Origin: JAWXCB01 sp034440455
GTDB taxonomy: Bacteria > Bacteroidota > Bacteroidia > Chitinophagales > CAIOSU01
DNA length: 29,731 nt
Reading direction: 5' to 3'
NCBI GenBank assembly: GCA_034440455.1
Contig: JAWXCB010000097.1
Location: 1-29,731, forward strand
Position 1 is the stretch's first letter; every line of letters starts with the position of its first letter. A program made the position numbers and the translations under genes. Below the pieces are notes generated by a model, which ran no database searches, had not been told where the DNA came from, and saw nothing but the letters and a program-made list of their open reading frames with translations. Shown piece after piece: positions 13,401 through 22,363 of this stretch.

Positions 13401-16400
13401 TAACGATGAATGGCAGCGTGGTGGCAGGGGCAACTTATGATGCCATTGCCATTTCATTAGTGGTGCAAACCGGAACGCTTAATTCAGGCGGGTTCAATAT
13501 ACAATTGCCCAGTGCAACCACCTCTTTATTTGAAGTTCAGAATGGAACCACGTATGTCACCACCACCACCGGCTCATATGGTGGTATCGCCTATTTCGGT
13601 GCGAATGCTGGTAATGGTAAAATTACTTTTGGCGCTACTTCTACCATCAACTTCGCAGCGACTTCTGCGCAGGTGATTCCCGCTTTATCAGGCGTCAACG
13701 GCACTCCTTACGGACACGTTATCCTTTCAGGATCGGGAACGAAAACAATTACGAATGCGCATCATGCCAATTTCAGCGCGGCTACTCCTGTATTCGATAT
13801 TAACGGCAACCTTACTATTTCCAACGGAGCTACACTTGATGTCAGCACAAACAATTATGGCATCACCGCTGCCGGAAACTGGACCGACCAGAATGCCAGC
13901 ACAGGTGCAGGATTCACGAGACGCTCAGGCACGGTAACTTTTGACGGAACCGGAACGCAGACCATAGCGCTCACAGCGCCACAAACTTTTTACAATTTCA
14001 CTACCAGCAAAGCTTCAGGTGATATCGCCATCACCGGGAATGCTATAGTAGCCAACACGCTCACGATGTCGTGCAATTTCAGCATGAGCGGTATGAATAA
14101 GCTGACATTAGGTACCAGCACCGCCAGCATCGGCACGCTCAATTACACAGCAGGAACCGTCATCGGAAAATTTGAAAGATGGCTCACCTCCACAGGGGGA
14201 ACGGCAAGATTATTTCCGGTGGGAACAGCCACTTCTTATCGTCCCGTTACTTTCACTGCTACTACAATAGTGGGAGGTTCGCTGATAGGGGAATTTATTT
14301 CCGGTGACCCCGGCTCTTCAGGGCTTTCATTGACCGAAGGCTCTGTAACAGTAGCGAACCAATTTACGGAAGGTTACTGGGATTTCACCGCTGCCAACTC
14401 GCTCACCAGCACCAACTACCGCATGGATGTAACCGCAACAGGATTCACTTCCTACTCCATTGAAGGCAATACGCGTATAATCAAAAGAACCAACAGCGGC
14501 AGCGCATGGGCATTGCAGGGAACGCACATTGATGCAAGCGGCTCCATCGCATCACGCTCGGCACTGAATGGCATCGCTACCGCACAATTCGGATTGGGAC
14601 GTTCTACCTGTCCCGCTTCCACAGCCACCGTTACCCAACCCACCACTACGGATGTGTGGCAGAGCATCGCAGGCAATGAAATCATCAGGATAGCAGTGAA
14701 CTCTTCGGCATCAGCCTGCACGCAAAATATCACCCAATTTAATTTCACCACGGCAGGCACTCCCGGCTGTTCCGCTGCTGCTACTGACCTCGCCAATGCA
14801 AGAGTCTATTACACGGGAACATCCTCCACCTTTGCCACCACCACATTATTCGGCACACTCGGCAGCGCACCTAATGGCGCATTCGTCATTAACGGCACGC
14901 AGACGATCACCAGCAATACGGTTTACTTCTGGCTTACTTATGAAATTGCCGGGACATCAACGGTCAACAACGTGGTGGACGGGCAATTGGTATCGTATGT
15001 AATGGGCGGAACTACCGTGAGCGGAGGTTCGCTCACCACGCCCAACCCCGCAGGCAGCCGCACGATTAAAGGTGTACGTTATGCCGTGGCAACCGGAAAC
15101 TGGAATGCTACTTCAACATGGGCATATACATCGGGAGGTTCTTCGGGAGCTTCGGTACCCACTTCATCCACAGATGTTTACATTGAAAGTGGCAGAACCG
15201 TAACGGATAATTCATCGGCAGCGGTTGCGAAAAATATTTATATCCAATCAGGGGGCACCAAAGCACAATTGATTATTACTACAGGAGGAAGCCTCACGTG
15301 CTCCTCCATCTCCATGACTACTACCAATAAAAAATTTGAATTGTATGTACAGCAAACGGGCGCACTGACCGTGAATGGGAACGTGAGCATTGATTATACT
15401 ACCTGCACGGAGAACCTCTCTGCCACCACCGGAATACAAATCAATAATTCCGCAACCGTAACGATTAACGGTAACCTGACGCTGACTAATCCTACGGGTA
15501 AAAAACTCTATATGGTGATGAACGGAACCAGCATCACCACCGTTACCGGAAACGTCAGCTTAGCCGCTGATGCCGATGACCGTGCATTCCTCGGAATGGG
15601 CGGCACGGCAAGGTTGAATGTGAAAGGCTCATTCGGTATTGCAGCAACAAAACACGGGGAGCTTTACAATACGGATGCGCTTTACACTTCCATCATCAAT
15701 TTCAACGGCTCAAGTGCCCAAACGCTCAATACATACACCACCGCCAGCTCCAATGAATGGCTCTACAGCATCGTGTGGTGCAGCAACCCGTCAGGTGTTA
15801 CGCTCGGTGGAAATATTGTGGATGCTACCGATTTCAACAGCATCCGCAAATCGCTCTATGTAAAAAGCGGCACGCTAAAAACCGGAGGCTACAGCATTAC
15901 GTTGGATAACCTTGCTACTGCCTTGTTCCAGGTGGATAATGGAGCAACCTTCTATACCACCACTGCTGACGGCTATGGAGGTATTCCTATCTTCGGCACT
16001 AATCAAAACAACGGTAAAATCACGCTGGGCGCTACCAGCACGGTGACCTTTGCGGGAGCCAGCCAAACGGTTCCGATTCTATCCGGTGTTGATGGCTCTG
16101 GCTATGGTAACGTAATCATTGCAGGCACAGGAACAAAGACACTGGGAAGACCACATCATGCTGACTTCAGCGGCACAGGTGCATGGGATGTGAATGGCAA
16201 CCTCACCACAAGCAGCGGAGTAGTGCTGGATGCAAGCGCCAGTAACTATGACATCACTCTCGCGGGTAACTGGACGGAACAACACGCAGTTGCAGGTTCA
16301 GGATTCGTAGAGCGCTCAGGCACGGTGACCTTTGACGGAGGCTCCACGGAAACGATTACCCCGACTGCAACCCCAATGACTTTTTACAACATGACGGTGA

Positions 16401-19400
16401 ACAAGTCAGCAGGTACGCTGAATCTTGTCACCAGCGACATCGTGGTTTCAAACACACTGACCATGACTGCGGGAAACATCAATTGTGGCGCTTCGCGCAA
16501 AATAACGCTCGGCACCGGTACAGGCAGCACGGGAACACTTACTTACACCGCAGGCACTATCATCGGGAAATTTCAAAGATGGCTGAGCGGCACCGGCAAC
16601 AAACTCTTCCCGATGGGTATATCCACTTATTACAGATCGGCTAATATTAACTTTTCACAATTGACAGCCGGTACGCTGGAGGTGGAATTCTTAGCATCCA
16701 GCGCAAGCAACACCGGGTTGCCCTTGTCGGAAAATTCAATTACAGTCGGTTCAAGCAATATCCTGACGGAAGGATATTGGAGATGCACTGCGGCTAATTC
16801 GCTTGCCAGCACGAATTACAGCGTCACGCTGACCACCGCAGGATTCACATCGAGAATTATTTCGAGCAACACCCGTGTGATTAAGCGCGCAAACAGCGGC
16901 AGCTCCTGGACATTAAACGGCACACACGTAGCCGCTACCGCCACTACGGTGGGCAGAAGCGCATTAAGCGGATTTTCAGAGTTTGCCGTTGTAACGGCTA
17001 ATTGCGTTCCTTCCGTTACTGCATCTATCACGGTTACAAGCCATGCATGTAACAATACCAGTGGCGCGCTCACGCTTTCCACCACGAATGCGCAAGCGCC
17101 TGTCGGCTATACCTGGAATAATGGCGCTACCACGCAAAATCTTTCCAACTTGTCTTCCGGCAACTATACCGTGACGGTGTTAGATTATAATAATTGTACG
17201 GCAACGGCAACAGCATCGGTAGGCGTTACTTCTGCCACCATGACCGTTACACACCAAACCAATTATGACACCCCTGATGGCGCCATTAACTTGAGCGCTG
17301 GCGGTGGAACCGGTCCCTACACTTATTTATGGAATGACCAGGGTGCTGACATTACCACAGAAGACCGAACCTCCTTGCAAAGCGGTTGGTATGTGGTGAC
17401 CATCACGGACGTGTCGGGATGCAAATATGTGAAGTCAGCCATGCTGGCTTATATGGATACCATCCATGCAGGGTCTTATATCGTGAACATGGGCGTGAGC
17501 CCGCAAACGATTGGCAATGGACTGAAGCCTTTTGGATTTATTAATGATATGATTCGAAACCAGCATGTGCCTGTGAACTGGGTAATTAACCCGGATAAGG
17601 CGCAATATGGAGTTGATTTCGAACTGAACGGGAATGACTACAAAGGCGGACCTTTCATTGTCGAAGCGGAATATATTGATAACGTGATTGATAACCGCAT
17701 CACGTATTGGGAAACGCGGGGCGTAGTGGGTGATTACACCACCAGTGATATCGTGGTTCCTGTCTATGCGAAGATTACAGGATTTTCAAACCTTGGTATT
17801 GACGAGCAAAATGAAGGTATCGTTATACCCTATTTCAACAATGCGGAAGTCCCCACCAATATTTATTACGTGGGTCTTCCCTCCACATTGGGCGCTTGCG
17901 ATAATGCCTATGTATTACCCCATGCCGACCCCACTTGGGCAAACCATTATTACCTGAAAGATTTTGTGCTGGATGGAGGTTATGTCTGGTCGGGATGCCA
18001 TGCCGTGAGTATGCTCGAAGGAATTTCCAATCCCGGTAATAGCAGCGACAGGATGAATTTTCTTTCACAGACCGGCTTGCAGTGCTACAGTTCAGGCAAA
18101 TGCGGCAGCATCGGAACAGTTCATGCCGGAACTCCCACAACCCCTTATACTTATGATAACACCCTGGGAGCGCATCCGCTCATGCAGTTCATGAACGACC
18201 TTACTCCGGCTACCACGGGCGGCTCGGAAAAATGGTATATCCCCGTCACGACCGGAGGATGGAACATTGGGGCATACAAAGCAATCACTACTGCCGATGG
18301 TTCTTATGGCAAAGAAGGTGTGAAGCTGGTATTCGGAAATGGGTTTGATGATAAGGATAATGGGTTGGTGATGTATGAAGGTGGGCATTCCCTCAATGGA
18401 AGCGGTGTAGCCAACGTGGCAGCTCAAAGAACATTTTTCAATTTTATCCTGCATTCAGGCATCAGCAAAAGACTTATTGCTTCCATAACCGCTCCCACTT
18501 CAATGGCGGAAGGAACAGGTGCTGCAGTAAGCGTCAGCATCACTTCAGGTGGCGCTCCGTTCACCTATCAGTGGACGACCAATGTGAACGGCTCATTTGC
18601 AAATTCAACGGCAGCCTCCACTACATTCAATCTGACAAAAGGAAACGGCAGACCTTATGCGAGAATCACAGTAGCCGTAACGGATGCCTGCGGCAGAATT
18701 TATTATGAAACCAAAACCATCCAAGTGCTTTATGCGGCTGGTCCTATTGTTTCTTATTACAATGGATACAACATTAGGTGCAATGGCGGCAGCGATGGTA
18801 CTATCACAGTTGCAGGTTTAGGCGGAACGCCACCCTATTCTTATGAATGGGGTCATGGCGCCACCACCGCAGCAGTTACGGGCTTGTCTGCCGGAGACTA
18901 TACCGTAACTATTACTGACGCTGTGCTGCTCGCAGTTTATGATACCATCTCCCTTGCCGAACCACCCACTGCTGTAACTGATAGCGCGGTAAGCACCGGC
19001 ACTATCCTGTGCTATGGCGATTCCACCGGCTCCATTGACATGACTGTTAGCGGGGGCTTGCTTCCTTATGATTACTCATGGTCAAGCGGACAAGTCACGG
19101 AAGATATCAGCAACCTGCCCACCGGAATTTACGATGTTACTGTCACGGATGCGAACGGCTGTTACGCGGTCACTAATCCGCCTCTTGGCATCGGGCCTGA
19201 CTCCTTGACGATTATGGATAGTATCGTGGATGTGACCTGCAATGGAGGCTCAGACGGCTCCATCAACTTAACCGTTTCGGGTGCCACCGACCCTTATACC
19301 TATTCCTGGTCAACGGGTGGCTCCGCATCGAGCATTGCCGGGATATCCAATGGCGACTTTTTTGTTACCGTCACAGATTCCAATGCGTGCGAAAAAACGG

Positions 19401-22081
19401 ATTCCTTCACGGTGGGGCAGGCTACTGTGTTAAATCTGTCCACAACGCCAACAAACATCTTGTGTAATGGAGCTTCAACCGGTGCGATAGACCTCAGTGT
19501 CTCAGGGGGCACAGCGCCATACACTTATGTGTGGTCCGGCAGTGAAACATCACAGGATATTTCAGGCAAAGCAGCGGGCAATTATATCGTTACCGTCACC
19601 GATGATAACGGATGCACGGCTACCACAAACAGAACATTGACGCAACCCGCAGGAGTGAGCGGGTCTTCGTCCATCACCCATGTCATCTGTAATGGGGGAA
19701 GTAATGGCGCGGTTGATTTCACTCCATCAGGCGGTAATAGCCCTTACACTTATGTCTGGTCAAGCGGCCCAACTACGCAGGATATCAGCGGTCGCACAGC
19801 AGGCACCTATACCGTAACAATTACGGATGCCAATTCCTGCACGGGAACGCACGCACCGGTCATTACACAGCCTGCCGTTGTCAGTGCAAACCCGGTAGTC
19901 ACAAATACAACATGCCCTTATTCGACAAATGGCTCCGTAAACATTACACCCGCTGGGGGAACAGGTACCTACACCTTTGTCTGGTCAACGGGCGCAACCA
20001 CGGAAGATATTTCGGGCAGACCCACCGGAAGCTATTCAGTGACGGTTACTGATGCGAATAGCTGCACAGTATCCGCTTTGGGCACCATTGCATCTGCCTC
20101 CAATATCGCCTCCACCCTCTTCATTCTGGATGTATCGGTACATGCCGGTTCCAATGGACAAGTCACCCAGACTCTGTCAGGTGGCATAGCTCCCTATTCC
20201 TATGCATGGTCTAATAGTGCAACTACCAAAGACATTACAGGAATTATTGCAGGCAACTATACGGTCACCATTACGGATGCAAATAGCTGCACGCTCACAA
20301 AATCAGCCACCGTTGATGAACCCGGAGCTTGCCCCTGCGCATGGCTCGGCACCACCAGCGATGATTGGAATGATGGCACAAACTGGGATTGCGGCTTCGT
20401 GCCCACCGATACCTGCGATGTGGTCGTGCAGGCTGCAGCAAACACCTGCACCATTTGGGGAGGCAACGCTTCTTGCAGAGGCTTAACGATAAACGCGGGC
20501 ATTAACCTCGTGATAATCAACACGGCAACACTCAATATCTACGGTAACCTTGTAAACAACGGAACCATTGTCAGAAACAGCAGCACATTAAAATTCATGA
20601 GTGTTAACGCGCAAACTATCAGTGGCGCTTCCATCTCCCGTTTTCATAATCTCCATATCAATAACGCCTCAGCTACCGGGGTTTACATGACGGATAATAT
20701 TGAAGTCTTTAATGAGCTTCGGTTAATCAACGGCTATTTGTTCACCGGCACCGACACGGTCAAGATGATGAGTCCTGCACAGGGAATGCTCAATACCTTC
20801 AGCGCAAGCAGCTTTGTTGTAGGAAGGCTGTGCAGGAAAATCAGCAACGCGCAGAATTTTGGCTATGAATTCCCGGTTGGAGATGCAGGTGCGCCTACGC
20901 GCTATTTTAAAGCCTATATTAAATCATACGCACTTCAGGGTACTACCTGCCTCACAGTTTGGTTCGACACGCTCAGGCAACATTCTGACGCGCAATTGAT
21001 TTCAACTTATTATAATCCTCCCACCAATATCAATACTTATTATAACTATACAGTGCCTTATGTGAAAGTGGTAAATGGCGACACTACCTATTCCACCACC
21101 TATGGCAATACGAGCGTTACTGGCCTTATTGGCGGAGTAACCGGACAAGAATTGACCACCGCCTCATCGTATGTCAATTCCGTCTTCACCATGGGAAAAG
21201 CAGTTGAAACAGACGGATTCATCTACTCGCACATGGCTTCCGAAGGCATTTGGCATTTTGAACCTGACCAGCAACCAACCGGGGGATTCTATCACATGGT
21301 GTTGAGCATCGCAAATTTCAGTGGTCTGTCAGACAACAACTTTGGCGTGCTCAAAAGGCCTGAAGGAACCAATGGCACCTATTGGTCAGCAGGCGGGGGA
21401 AAGATGAAGCCTTTCTTTGGCACAGGAAGGGTGCTTGCTCATGGTATTGCTATGCGCGAATACCTCACTACCTTCTCCGAAGGCGGAGTAGGTGGTGGCG
21501 GAGGCAACGGACTCCCGATTGAACTGCTTGATTTCAAAGCTGAATTAGTGAAAGATGACGTGGAACTCACTTGGGTAACGGCTACGGAAATAAATAATGA
21601 TTACTTTACAATTGAAAAATCAGATGGGGAAAATTTTAAGCAGATTGCAATCATTCCCGGAGCCGGTAACAGCAGTTCAACTAAATACTATTCCAAGATT
21701 GATTATGAGCCGTTTAGCGGAACATCATACTATCGTTTAAAACAAACGGATTACGATGGAAAATTCACTTATTCAGATGTTGTTTCCGTCACCTATCAGC
21801 CTGCTGATCCTGGTAATGAAGAGGATCAACTCCTCATATTTCCTAACCCGTCAGGTGGCAATTTCTCGGTAGTGGTAAAAAACGCAACTGAAAAAGTTAC
21901 GCTCACCTTATTCGACAACAGGGGTAAGTTAGTCATGACCGAATCTTATGCCGCTGATGAAGATAACGATACCCATCAGGTAATGGTGAAGGGCATTCCC
22001 AGTGGGGTTTATTATCTCAAAGCAGACATGGGAGAAAAAATCCGCTATACAAAAAAGCTGATGCTGTTCAGCGAGAAGTAA
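10439..22081 (+). CDS. Giant T9SS-exported surface protein with SprB repeats, 3,880 aa
   Basis: This is a secreted surface protein, probably adhesive. The ATG at 10439 gives a signal peptide (hydrophobic 'ILLLRIVAFIFTF', likely cut after 'NSFA' near residue 41); the Met at residue 9 is an alternative start. Approximate layout: 42-440, beta-rich repeats opening with a 'W..G..W....NW' motif; 441-1232 and 1233-2032, two tandem ~795-aa units; 2033-2182, the start of a third; 2185-2330, two SprB-like repeats; 2335-2682, a globular domain with 'SGCHAVSMLEG' (Cys2520) and 'YEGGH' (His2650); 2683-2770, Ig-like; 2775-3297, seven SprB repeats; 3299-3680, another 'W....NW' module; 3690-3790, fibronectin-like 'LPIELLDFKAE'; 3796-3880, a T9SS type A sorting domain ('LIFPNPSGGNF', 'GVYYLKA'). 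The sorting domain and SprB calls are firm; the enzyme-like reading of the globular domain is inference. Confidence 0.93.
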   Translation: MTTPNPSLMNQVSAITARKILLLRIVAFIFTFCFFITNSFAANINWQGDVSSAWNNANNWAGNVIPGANDVTINPANYTYAPIISVASTVGNIKKITVSGGGVLTIQANITAADDITVTGANSRIDMTAGTVSFSVGNKDIILAAGGVINLSGGSLSSTGLVTLTNSTFNVSGSATLSVGSTLRLTSSSANSLFNMTGGTVTVATAIDYAAATSTFSATISVSGGTFTNSGTTDFGNSENDLTPFNVSGGTVTLTGAVAENGSGNITFNVSGSGSLIFQNALTMDATDVFTQTGGTVTFQGGNRTWTNAGTLNSTSGDVIFNDATATVITGAGSWNFNNVTINASKVWTGTNPANINIAGNWTNSGGTFNEGTKRVTFNGTSDQTITGAETFYDLTINKSSGKIILANNVIASNSLTMTQGNIDAGANKITVGTSTANTGTLNYTSGSVIGKYEKWLSTTAAARVFPVGTATAYRPATTIFTNLTSGSLIVQFIASNPGSSGLPLVVGGANITNQFTEGYWDFTAANSLASTNYEVQLTGTGFTSYTINSNTRIIKRTNSGTAWILDGTHQYPTGSTARRTALSGISTAQFGLGSTTCTAPTATVAQNNTNEIAQGSTNNEIIRIAVSAYGTTCLDNVTQFNFNTTGSTAAASDISNAKVYYTGTSSTFATGTLFGSLGSAPNGAFSITGSQTLTNDLEYFWLSYDIATAATRTNVVDAQFVSFVVAGNTNTSITNGNPAGIRIIKADRYAVATGNWNTTTTWAYVSGGTPGASVPTSVNDVYIESGYTVTVNSSGITAKNISMTAGAARNLLRITTGGTITCTSINLSTTSKRPELYVDNNGQLTVNGSVVIDYANCTEDAVNSFWITGTAQVNITGNLDLVNTSAKKLIMLQNGSSVVTVGGNITFNNNTNDKAHLAMGGTARLNLAGNLIIPSGKYGKLYNDDALNTTVINFNGTSAQTLELNTSASNSNQWQYSNVYINNTAGVTMNGSVVAGATYDAIAISLVVQTGTLNSGGFNIQLPSATTSLFEVQNGTTYVTTTTGSYGGIAYFGANAGNGKITFGATSTINFAATSAQVIPALSGVNGTPYGHVILSGSGTKTITNAHHANFSAATPVFDINGNLTISNGATLDVSTNNYGITAAGNWTDQNASTGAGFTRRSGTVTFDGTGTQTIALTAPQTFYNFTTSKASGDIAITGNAIVANTLTMSCNFSMSGMNKLTLGTSTASIGTLNYTAGTVIGKFERWLTSTGGTARLFPVGTATSYRPVTFTATTIVGGSLIGEFISGDPGSSGLSLTEGSVTVANQFTEGYWDFTAANSLTSTNYRMDVTATGFTSYSIEGNTRIIKRTNSGSAWALQGTHIDASGSIASRSALNGIATAQFGLGRSTCPASTATVTQPTTTDVWQSIAGNEIIRIAVNSSASACTQNITQFNFTTAGTPGCSAAATDLANARVYYTGTSSTFATTTLFGTLGSAPNGAFVINGTQTITSNTVYFWLTYEIAGTSTVNNVVDGQLVSYVMGGTTVSGGSLTTPNPAGSRTIKGVRYAVATGNWNATSTWAYTSGGSSGASVPTSSTDVYIESGRTVTDNSSAAVAKNIYIQSGGTKAQLIITTGGSLTCSSISMTTTNKKFELYVQQTGALTVNGNVSIDYTTCTENLSATTGIQINNSATVTINGNLTLTNPTGKKLYMVMNGTSITTVTGNVSLAADADDRAFLGMGGTARLNVKGSFGIAATKHGELYNTDALYTSIINFNGSSAQTLNTYTTASSNEWLYSIVWCSNPSGVTLGGNIVDATDFNSIRKSLYVKSGTLKTGGYSITLDNLATALFQVDNGATFYTTTADGYGGIPIFGTNQNNGKITLGATSTVTFAGASQTVPILSGVDGSGYGNVIIAGTGTKTLGRPHHADFSGTGAWDVNGNLTTSSGVVLDASASNYDITLAGNWTEQHAVAGSGFVERSGTVTFDGGSTETITPTATPMTFYNMTVNKSAGTLNLVTSDIVVSNTLTMTAGNINCGASRKITLGTGTGSTGTLTYTAGTIIGKFQRWLSGTGNKLFPMGISTYYRSANINFSQLTAGTLEVEFLASSASNTGLPLSENSITVGSSNILTEGYWRCTAANSLASTNYSVTLTTAGFTSRIISSNTRVIKRANSGSSWTLNGTHVAATATTVGRSALSGFSEFAVVTANCVPSVTASITVTSHACNNTSGALTLSTTNAQAPVGYTWNNGATTQNLSNLSSGNYTVTVLDYNNCTATATASVGVTSATMTVTHQTNYDTPDGAINLSAGGGTGPYTYLWNDQGADITTEDRTSLQSGWYVVTITDVSGCKYVKSAMLAYMDTIHAGSYIVNMGVSPQTIGNGLKPFGFINDMIRNQHVPVNWVINPDKAQYGVDFELNGNDYKGGPFIVEAEYIDNVIDNRITYWETRGVVGDYTTSDIVVPVYAKITGFSNLGIDEQNEGIVIPYFNNAEVPTNIYYVGLPSTLGACDNAYVLPHADPTWANHYYLKDFVLDGGYVWSGCHAVSMLEGISNPGNSSDRMNFLSQTGLQCYSSGKCGSIGTVHAGTPTTPYTYDNTLGAHPLMQFMNDLTPATTGGSEKWYIPVTTGGWNIGAYKAITTADGSYGKEGVKLVFGNGFDDKDNGLVMYEGGHSLNGSGVANVAAQRTFFNFILHSGISKRLIASITAPTSMAEGTGAAVSVSITSGGAPFTYQWTTNVNGSFANSTAASTTFNLTKGNGRPYARITVAVTDACGRIYYETKTIQVLYAAGPIVSYYNGYNIRCNGGSDGTITVAGLGGTPPYSYEWGHGATTAAVTGLSAGDYTVTITDAVLLAVYDTISLAEPPTAVTDSAVSTGTILCYGDSTGSIDMTVSGGLLPYDYSWSSGQVTEDISNLPTGIYDVTVTDANGCYAVTNPPLGIGPDSLTIMDSIVDVTCNGGSDGSINLTVSGATDPYTYSWSTGGSASSIAGISNGDFFVTVTDSNACEKTDSFTVGQATVLNLSTTPTNILCNGASTGAIDLSVSGGTAPYTYVWSGSETSQDISGKAAGNYIVTVTDDNGCTATTNRTLTQPAGVSGSSSITHVICNGGSNGAVDFTPSGGNSPYTYVWSSGPTTQDISGRTAGTYTVTITDANSCTGTHAPVITQPAVVSANPVVTNTTCPYSTNGSVNITPAGGTGTYTFVWSTGATTEDISGRPTGSYSVTVTDANSCTVSALGTIASASNIASTLFILDVSVHAGSNGQVTQTLSGGIAPYSYAWSNSATTKDITGIIAGNYTVTITDANSCTLTKSATVDEPGACPCAWLGTTSDDWNDGTNWDCGFVPTDTCDVVVQAAANTCTIWGGNASCRGLTINAGINLVIINTATLNIYGNLVNNGTIVRNSSTLKFMSVNAQTISGASISRFHNLHINNASATGVYMTDNIEVFNELRLINGYLFTGTDTVKMMSPAQGMLNTFSASSFVVGRLCRKISNAQNFGYEFPVGDAGAPTRYFKAYIKSYALQGTTCLTVWFDTLRQHSDAQLISTYYNPPTNINTYYNYTVPYVKVVNGDTTYSTTYGNTSVTGLIGGVTGQELTTASSYVNSVFTMGKAVETDGFIYSHMASEGIWHFEPDQQPTGGFYHMVLSIANFSGLSDNNFGVLKRPEGTNGTYWSAGGGKMKPFFGTGRVLAHGIAMREYLTTFSEGGVGGGGGNGLPIELLDFKAELVKDDVELTWVTATEINNDYFTIEKSDGENFKQIAIIPGAGNSSSTKYYSKIDYEPFSGTSYYRLKQTDYDGKFTYSDVVSVTYQPADPGNEEDQLLIFPNPSGGNFSVVVKNATEKVTLTLFDNRGKLVMTESYAADEDNDTHQVMVKGIPSGVYYLKADMGEKIRYTKKLMLFSEK
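11761..16980 (+). repeat. ~2.4-kb in-frame tandem duplication plus partial third copy
   Basis: The landmark 'NYT(S/A)G(S/T)VIGK' recurs at 11761, 14137 and 16537 (third copy 'TYTAGTIIGK'), giving periods of 2,376 and 2,400 nt (792 and 800 aa). Each full unit runs through 'FPVGTATxYRP', 'NQFTEGYWDFTAANSL', 'FWLxYxIA', 'YAVATGNWN', 'LYVxxxGxLTVNG' and 'AGNWTxQ'. The third copy stops after about 150 aa, where the SprB region takes over. The indels between copies are multiples of three. Confidence 0.85.
17440..18484 (+). other. Embedded globular domain, candidate GATase-like fold
   Basis: Residues ~2335-2682 of the 3,880-aa protein are non-repetitive and unlike the flanking beta modules: 'PFGFINDMIRNQHVPVNWVI', 'YKGGPFIVEAE', 'VYAKITGF', 'GYVWSGCHAVSMLEG', 'KLVFGNGFDDKDNG', 'MYEGGHSLNG', then a helical 'NVAAQRTFFNFIL'. 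The 'SGCHA' turn after a hydrophobic strand resembles a nucleophile elbow, and the later 'GGH' could supply a His partner, as in class I amidotransferase-like or ThuA-like folds. This is a resemblance only; a binding domain is equally possible. Confidence 0.4.
18763..20330 (+). repeat. Seven SprB-type repeats
   Basis: Seven ~70-75-aa units share 'CNGGSxGxI', 'SGGxxPYTYxWS.G.TT.DISGL.AG.Y.VTVTDANGC'. Two related units precede the globular domain at about 16990-17430. SprB repeats are known from the Flavobacterium johnsoniae gliding adhesin and other T9SS-exported surface proteins. Most units carry a Cys pair, one at the start ('xxCNG') and one at 'DANGC'. Confidence 0.85.
21823..22078 (+). other. 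T9SS type A C-terminal sorting domain
   Basis: The last ~85 residues of the 3,880-aa protein read 'LLIFPNPSGGNFSVVV', 'VTLTLFDNRGKLV', 'GIPSGVYYLKA' and 'YTKKLMLF'. These match the three blocks of the Por secretion system sorting domain. The domain directs outer-membrane translocation and is usually cleaved during surface attachment. It is the only clear sorting domain in the window. Confidence 0.93.
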
Positions 22082-22115
22082 GAGGCGCAACGCTGGGCGC
22101 GACTCCTCTTTATTA
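22081..22115 (+). terminator. Probable intrinsic terminator of the 3,880-aa gene
   Basis: AGAGG (22081-22085) and CCTCT (22105-22109) pair across a GC-rich loop that can form an inner stem (GCGC repeated), followed by TTATTAAA. The structure starts at the last base of the stop codon. The stem is short and the U tract is interrupted, so its strength is uncertain. Confidence 0.5.
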
Positions 22116-22278
22116 AATCCTAAAAAAGGGCTTGTGAGCAGGGTAGGAAAACCATCCTGAAATTCACAGAAATTTTTCCTGACACGCTTCATTTCCCCGG
22201 ATAAACCGCCTTAAAAACCTGTTTTCTCTTCTGAAAATTAATTTTTATTCTTTTTACGCAATTTTCGGAAATATTTAT

Positions 22279-22307
22279 TTGACATTCTTTCGTTGCGCGC
22301 ATACATT
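22279..22307 (+). promoter_or_regulatory. Sigma-70-like promoter for the third giant gene
   Basis: TTGACA (22279-22284) and TACATT (22302-22307) are separated by exactly 17 nt. That is a perfect -35 box with a 4/6 -10 box, and would start transcription near 22314 with a ~50-nt leader. The same TTTG (22278-22281) could instead act as a Bacteroidota -33 box, but the -7 match is then poor. The surrounding 22116-22278 is A/T-rich and shows nothing else I can name. Confidence 0.4.
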
Positions 22308-22363
22308 GCTTCATAGTCAGAGTGGCGAGTTTGCCATTTCTGTGAAACAAAAAATCTTTATCT

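Noticed and set aside
17835..18454. Antisense open frames opposite the globular domain
   Set aside because: They are byproducts of codon use in the giant gene, with unlikely composition and no start signals.
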